From contig JBBHKE010002140.1 of the NCBI GenBank assembly GCA_037447655.1, positions 1-64,000 on the forward strand: DNA of 64,000 nt, read 5' to 3'. The DNA is from Zygnema cylindricum. Its lineage: Eukaryota > Streptophyta > Zygnematophyceae > Zygnematales > Zygnemataceae. Position 1 is the stretch's first letter; each line of letters begins with the position of its first letter. The notes beneath the pieces were generated by a model. It saw only the letters and a list, made by a program, of their open reading frames with translations, had not been told where the DNA came from and made no database searches. Below are positions 58,148 to 64,000 of the stretch, piece by piece. The position numbers and the translations under genes are program-made.

Positions 58148-58658
58148 TTAAGTTTGTCCGTGCTAAAAATCTGAAAAATATTCAATATCGGATCGTAACT
58201 TGCGTGGCGCCAGTCAATTTAGAACACGTGGCTTACAGACTCTATGTAACAGTAATAGTGGATCGAACTTGTTCGTAAATGGGAATTTAAGTATAACGAA
58301 AATAAAGTTTTTAATTTGATAGACGTTCGCGAAAGAATCGCACGATTTGGGGTTGTATTTTTAAAGATATAGTGATTGGTGTGTTTAGGCGACAGCGCGA
58401 GGTCAAAATAACGATTGGGTGTTCATTGTTACGGGTTAAGGGTCAAACTATCCGCGGAATTTAAGGCGTACGTTTATAAAGTACTAAACGAAATAAATAT
58501 TTCTTTTGGTACGCACGATGGTTCGTTTCGTACAATTTTTAGTACGAAAAGTCACTTTCATTTTATGGAATTACGTAGGAATTTTCGCGTGCGAAATTTG
58601 CGACGCACGTTCGTGCGAAGTCGCGTTTCGTTAGGCGCGCACTTTTGCACGTAAATGT
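58148..58658. other. Non-coding region before RLC-7
   Basis: Rich in CGTACG/GCACG words; no coding or transposon signature seen. If RLC-7 follows the family rule, its 5-bp target duplication would be AATGT at 58654-58658. Confidence 0.4.
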
Positions 58659-59433
58659 TGTTGTCTTTTTGGAAAGCTTTCATTCTCAGAGCAGCGCAGC
58701 TGCTTTACAGACAAAGCAGCGCAGCTGCTATAAAATCAGAGCAGCGCAGCTGCTATACAACAGAGCAGCGCAGCTGCTATACAGCAGAGCAGCGCAGCAG
58801 CAAAGCAGCGCAGCAGCGAAGCTGCAACACAGACAGGACAAGGCAACCACAATTATATTTGATATGGTCCGTACGGACAACGCAACGTCTGATATTTTTA
58901 ATGTGATTCTGTACAGGATAGAGCAACTGCGATAGATACGATTCTAGTCAACTTAGTGGGAACTCAGTGGTAACTTAGTGGGTAGCTCAGTTGTAGCTCA
59001 ATGGTAGCTTAGTGGTAGCTCAGTGGTAGCTCAGTGGTAGCTCAGTGGTAGCTTAGTATTAGCTTGGCAGCTTGACGTACCTCTCAGGTACACTGGTATT
59101 GCCGATACAACACAAGAATATGACTTAGGACTCATAACATATAATGGATCCAGACTTCCAAGTAGTAAAACTGCAGACAGTTTTTTGGGAAACTTCTGAG
59201 TATTATATCTTGAGTGTTGTTGGGTCAATTGTGCTATAACTTTGGGAGATATTTGTGTTTATTCTACTCTATATTCTGATAGAGTTTTGTGAGGTCTGGA
59301 TGCTTGTATAAGAAGTGGTGAGCACTTAAGAACAGCTATTTGGTAGGATTCTTGATAGCTTCTGAGAGTGTATCATGTCTACTTCTACTACTACTGCTAC
59401 TCCTCCACCTGCACCGGTTGTTGTAGAACAACA
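58659..59433 (+). repeat. 5' LTR of RLC-7
   Basis: Begins TGTTGTCTTTTTGG. A tandem block at 58688-58830 repeats AGAGCAGCGCAGCTGCTATAC (about 24-bp period, each with a CAGCTG palindrome), and about 58985-59055 repeats TAGCTCAGTGG. The last 59 bp encode the gag N-terminus (ATG 59375, then M-S-T-S-T-T up to V-E-Q-Q). Confidence 0.85.
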
Positions 59434-62400
59434 GGTTATGGGCCTGTCATCAAGAATTCCTATCTTTTCCGGGGATAAGTATGTTTACTGGCTAGATATG
59501 GTGGAAACACATTTTGAAAATGTCAATCTTTTAGATATATTGGATGGTTCCCTGGATGAATCTGATCCGTCATGGTCTAAGAAAAATACGCAAGCTCGGT
59601 CTATTCTGAAATTTTGTATATCTGAGGACTTAGCTATGTCTCGGATAAAGATGAAAAAAACAATTGATATCTGGAAATCTCTTAAAAGTGATTATGAAAA
59701 GGCCAATGTCCAGGAAGAGCTTCTATTGGCTGGAAAAATTTGGGACTATAAGTACACTGGCGGTACAATGGCTGAATATTCTAACAAATTTCGTATCTTT
59801 GTAGATGCACATGCTTGTGCAGGTGGGGTGTTTCCGCCTTTTCAGTAGGCGGCATTGCTCATGAGGGGTCTCCCTCGTAGTATGAAAGGAGCATCTGACA
59901 TGCTCAAACAAAAAGATAAAGCTAGCTGGACTTTACAGTTAGCCATCAATATTTTACTAGAGGAGAAAGCTATATCTAATATTCTCAATGTTGAGCAAGT
60001 AGAGGCTTTTAATTCAGACTTTGAGAGAAAAGGACAGTTTATCAGCAAAGAAATCAGTATATTCCGTTCAGAAATTTTAATCAAGGTGGAAATAAACAAT
60101 CCAACAATGCATGCTTTTATTGTAGTGACAGAGGTCATGGATACAAATTTTGTCCTAAGCTTAAAAAAGCTAACGATACAGGTTTATACCGCCCTGGATG
60201 GCAACAAAGCCAGTTTTACAAAGACTTCACGGGGACTACACTTCGTGGAAATCCACTATTTTCGGCTTTTTCGACTCTCCAAGACTAGACTTTGACGGTT
60301 TCTACGGAGGACGATACGGATCTATTCGCTATGGCGGCTGCAATGGAGGGCGCGAAGGACCCCGGATGGATAATGGATACAAGAGCGTCAGCCCACATGT
60401 GCTGGAAGAAGGCCATCTTCAAAAATCTGAAAGCACACCAGAGAAAAATATTTACTATGCTTGTGGAATGAGTGTCCAAACTCGTGCTGTGGGTGATGTG
60501 TCCTTACTAGTTGATGTAGAAGGAAAAGCAATTGAAATAACTCTTCACAATGTCTTATTTGTGCCTGACTTTAAGAAAAAAATGTTTTCTACGTCGTTGG
60601 TAGAGAGCAAAGGCTTTGAGGTTAATTTGAAAAATGGTAGGCAAGTTGTTAGCAAAAATGGCAAGGTTGCGGTTATAGGTACTAGAGATAGTAGCAAGAT
60701 GTATCGCATGGATATGGCTAATACTAAGGAGAATGATGTTTTGTACTCCGGTGTTTTGCACTCAGATGAGTTGTGGCATAAAAGATTAGGCCATGTTAAT
60801 TATGATAGTTTGAGGAAAATGGTCATTGCTGGAAAAATAGAGGGTGTATCAATCACAGATGGGCCGGTCAAAACTTGCGATGGTTGCGATTTAGGCAAAA
60901 TCCACAGATTGCCATTTCCTAAGGAGTCTGAGCATCGGTCAACGAAACTTTTACAACAAATTCATTCGGATGTCTTTGGTCCGGCGAAGGTTCCATCTGC
61001 CGGAGGGATGAAATATATGGTCACCTTCACAGATGATTTCTCCAGGTTTACAAAAGTTTATTTCATGAAGGAGAAGAGTAAAGTGTTTGGTCACTTCAAA
61101 CACTATAAAGCATGGGCTGAAAAACTTCATAATACATCTATTTTACAGCTCAGATTGGACAATGGTGGTGAATATACATCGAAAGAATTTGAAACCTTTT
61201 TACTCGAGGAAGGCATTAGTCATCTATTGACTGTTCCATATTCACCGGAACAAAATGGGGTGTCGGAAAGGCTGAATAGAACTCTCACGGAAAGCTCTAG
61301 ATCTATGCTCGCATATAAAAATGTGGATCCGAAATTCTGGGTTGAGGCTCTAAATTGTGCAGTTTATATAAAAAATAGGATAGGATCAAGATCGGTAGAA
61401 ACAACTCTCTACGAAATCTGGACAGGTAGCAAACCAGATGTTAGCCATTTCAAGGTCTTTGGTAGTCAATGCTTTATATTGGATACGTCTAGAGATAGAT
61501 GGAAAATGGAACCGAAGGGATTACCAGGTATTCTGTTAGGATATGATGATCACTCGAAAGGTTATAGAGTCTTTGTGTTTTAAAGACAGAAAATAGTTAT
61601 AGCTAGAAACATCATTGTTAAGGATGAACTAGACTCCATAGATTTATTTCAAAAGACAGAGCAGCAAAAGCAACAAAAAGTACACGAGTATGTCATCTTA
61701 GATTGCATGCAGGAAATTGTCCCGCAGATTCCACAAACTCCGGTAATGACTCCGGCGTCAGACTCTCTCCAACTTCCTCACCAACTTCGGGTCCAGACGG
61801 ACCAAGAGCAGTCAATACACACGGAACGCAACCAGCGCAATCACGAACACACGGATCGCAACCAGCGCAATCAGCAAGACACGGATCTTTACCAGCGGAA
61901 TCAGCACAATTAGCGCAATGCACGGTATCCGACGATCTCAGCCTCAGAATTTCCGGGGGGAGGAAGATCAAGCAGCCGCCTGCAAGCAAGCTCTCACTTT
62001 ACCTACTCGGCAGTCTCAAGGGAGCCCTTGACCATCCAAGAGGCCTTCTCATCACCAGAGCGGAATCACTGGATTGAGGCGGAAAACGACGAAATGAAGT
62101 CGATCATGGAGGCTCAAACATGGGAGCTTGTAGACCTTCCTCCAGACCGAAAAGCGATCGGCAGCAAATGGGTATTCAAGGTGAAGTTAAATCCCAATAA
62201 CACCATTGAACGTTATAAGGCCAGACTTGTGGCGAAGGGGTACAATTAAAAGGAAGGAATTGATTTTGAAGAAACATTTTCTCCGGTTGTAAGATTTCCA
62301 ACAGTTAGGATTTTGCTGTCTCTAGCTGCTATAAAAGATATGGAAATCCATCAGATGGATGTAAAAACGGCCTTTTTTCATGGAGAACTAGAAGAGACCA

Positions 62401-63599
62401 TTTACATGCAGCAGCCTGAAAAGTATGTGGAACCAGGAAAAGAGCACTTAGTATGCAAGTTGCTAAAATCTTTGTAAGGCCTAAAACAGGCCCCCAGACA
62501 GTGGAATATAAAGCTTGATGAATTCTTGACTAGTCTAGGATTTCAAAGGATAAGTTCTGATCACTCTGTCTACGTTCTAAAGGGTGAAAAGTGGATAGTG
62601 TATATAGCAGTATATGTAGATGATTTGCTATTAATTAGCAAATCAATGGCTGAAATTAACAAAATCAAAACTGCTCTAAACTCACGGTGCGGGATGAAAG
62701 ACCTCGGTGAGGCAAAATGTATTTTGGGTATCCAGGTAGAGAGGGAGAGAAATAAGAAAATAATAAAATTGACTCAAAAAGAGGCTATTGGAAACATGTT
62801 AGATGAGTACGGAAGGCGGGGGGCAAAAGGATGTTTAACTCCAATGGAGTTTCGGCAGAAGTTAGAGGGAGAAGAGACAGAACCAGGTGTCATTGTTAGC
62901 GAGTATTTAGAATCAGGGGAGAATGATCCTATGACAATAATACCTTATAGACAAATAGTGGGAAGCTTAATATACTTCATGAACTTTACCCGTCCTGACA
63001 TTGCTGCAGCAGTCGGGGTACTGAGTAGGAGTCTAGAAAATCCGAGAAAATCTGATCTTGATGCAGCAAAGAGAGTCCTAAGATAATTGGCAGGAACTAA
63101 AGATCTCAAACTCACTCTAGGCGGAGGAGAAGTCAAGCTGCAAACATGGAGTGATGCAAGCTATGGCGACATGCCAAGCCGGAAATCCACCACGGGATTT
63201 GTTCTACAAATTGGGAACGGTACTTGCTGTTGGAGCAGCAAACTTCAAAAGGTTACAGCACAGTCGACAATGGAGTCAGAATATATGGCAGCAAGCTCGG
63301 CCCTCAAAGAACTCTTATGGGTAAAATCCATATTACAAGAACTAGGATACATGCAAGTTGGTCCACAGGTGATCTGGTGTGATAACCAGGCTGCCATTGC
63401 CATTGCTTCTAACCCGAGTCATCACTTCAAAAGCAAGCACATGGATGTACGATTACACTTTGTAAGAGAAAAGGTGTACTCTAGAGTGATTAAATTATGT
63501 TATTTGCCAGATGCAAAAATGATTGCTGATATGCTCACTAAAGCCCTTCCTGCTCCTAAGCTGAAGTATTGTAGGGACGCAGTGGGATTAAGTGAATAG
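59375..63599 (+). pseudogene. RLC-7 gag-pol polyprotein, broken
   Basis: Gag reads from the LTR through the primer site as EQQVMGLSSRIPIFSGDKYVYW, with a TAG at 59846-59848. The knuckle region is shifted. The protease site reads IMDTRASAHMC (usual D-S/T-G, here D-T-R). Integrase: WHKRLGHVNYDSL...CDGCDLGK, HSDVFGP, LDNGGEY and NGVSERLNR (D, D, E intact). The frame stops after GYRVFVF (61580-61582). RT restarts near 62028: KWVFKVKLN, a TAA at 62247-62249, KTAFFHGELEE, a TAA inside the SLYGLKQAP motif (62476-62478), and AVYVDDLLL intact. RNase H runs to 63599 with one TAA near 63084 and normal STMESEYMA and WCDNQAAIAIA blocks. A cluster of Asn-Gln/His-Thr coding repeats lies at about 61810-61910. 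Confidence 0.92.
59434..59448 (+). other. Primer-binding site of RLC-7
   Basis: GGTTATGGGCCTGTC after ...ACAACA, 12 of 15 bases of the half-initiator-tRNA site, with the first 11 perfect. In frame it encodes V-M-G-L. Confidence 0.72.
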
Positions 63600-63759
63600 T
63601 TGAATTGCTGCACTGCTATACTGCCACACTGCGATAATTCCACCATTCTGAGGTAGTGGGACTGGGTGACTTGCTAATTGCTATATTGCTATGCTGCGAT
63701 GCTGCGCTAGTTTATCACCGCAGCTGCGCCGGGATACTGAGTCTAAAGCTTTATGGGAG

Positions 63760-64000
63760 TGTTGTCTTTTTGGAAAGCTTTCAGTCTCAGAGCAGCGCAG
63801 CTGCTTTACGGACAAAGCAGCGCAGCTGCTATACAAACAGAGCAGCGCAGCTGCTATACAACAGAGCAGCGCAGCTGCTATACAGCAGAGCAGCGCAACA
63901 GCAGAGCAGCGCAGCAGCGAAGCTGCAACACAGACAGGACAAGGCAACCACAATTATATTTGATATGGTCCGTACGGACAACGCAACGTCTGATATTCTT
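63760..64000 (+). repeat. 3' LTR of RLC-7 (first 241 bp)
   Basis: Matches 58659-58899 with few differences, including the AGCAGCGCAGCTGC tandem block. The rest lies outside the window. Confidence 0.92.

Larger units (their letters stand above)
58659..64000 (+). mobile_element. RLC-7: copia element, 3' LTR cut by window end
   Basis: 5' LTR 58659-59433 (end set by the primer site). 3' LTR starts 63760 after GGGAG and runs off the window; the 241 bp visible match the 5' LTR closely. Gag, protease, integrase, RT and RNase H are in copia order. Confidence 0.92.

Noticed and set aside
61703-62077. Gln/His/Thr-repeat frames between RLC-7 integrase and RT as separate genes
   Set aside because: This is the low-complexity linker between integrase and RT of a copia polyprotein, read in wrong frames.

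Overview
The window is nuclear DNA of a land plant. It holds one large, apparently intact plant-type ATR kinase gene (minus strand, 41566-56368, about 22 exons), the 3' end of a galactinol-synthase-like gene (minus strand, 59-484), and otherwise almost only transposable elements and satellite-like repeats. ATR ending in the plant-type FATC tail WMPWF, a plant-specific galactinol synthase and many Ty1/copia retrotransposons fix the kingdom. I cannot fix the species. The copia families use an anticodon-arm primer site that is not the usual one in flowering plants, so a non-seed plant is a reasonable guess, but this is inference.

Layout. 1-485: galactinol synthase C-terminal segment. 1637-16463: a three-level nest. 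A minus-strand copia element (RLC-1, target duplication CTTAC) contains a plus-strand copia deletion derivative (RLC-2, 6087-13875, CACAA), which contains a very young, non-coding, long-LTR element (RLX-3, 8956-12618, minus, ACCTG). About 17.9-19.5 kb: the 3' part of another copia element (RLC-4), cut by RLC-5 (19486-25924, GTAAA), whose reverse transcriptase carries an antisense Ty3/gypsy fragment. 26.8-29.1 kb: two terminal-inverted-repeat (TIR) elements, the second (8-bp duplication, hAT-like) holding a solo LTR. 29154-35500: young copia element RLC-6 (GTTCG), inserted exactly in the target duplication of that hAT-like element. 36060-38072: another hAT-like copy and a 0.93-kb palindrome. 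38.15-40.9 kb: two adjacent minisatellites. 41.5-56.4 kb: ATR, free of recognised transposons. 56.6-58.1 kb: two more hAT-like copies. 58659-64000: copia element RLC-7, its 3' LTR cut by the window end.

Most notable observation. In every copia element whose LTR/internal border can be read, the border is followed by GGTTATGGGCCCACC or a variant. This is the complement of the anticodon arm of initiator tRNA-Met, so priming is by a half-tRNA as in Drosophila copia and yeast Ty5, not by the tRNA 3' end. The gag reading frame also starts inside the LTR and runs through the primer site, so the primer-binding site is translated (V-M-G-P-P) and its ATG is the complement of the primer's anticodon. A solo LTR carries the same kind of LTR-encoded N-terminus.

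The retrotransposon genes are nearly all broken by stops, frameshifts or changed active-site residues. ATR is the only gene here that looks functional. It would act in the nucleus in the response to replication stress and single-stranded DNA.
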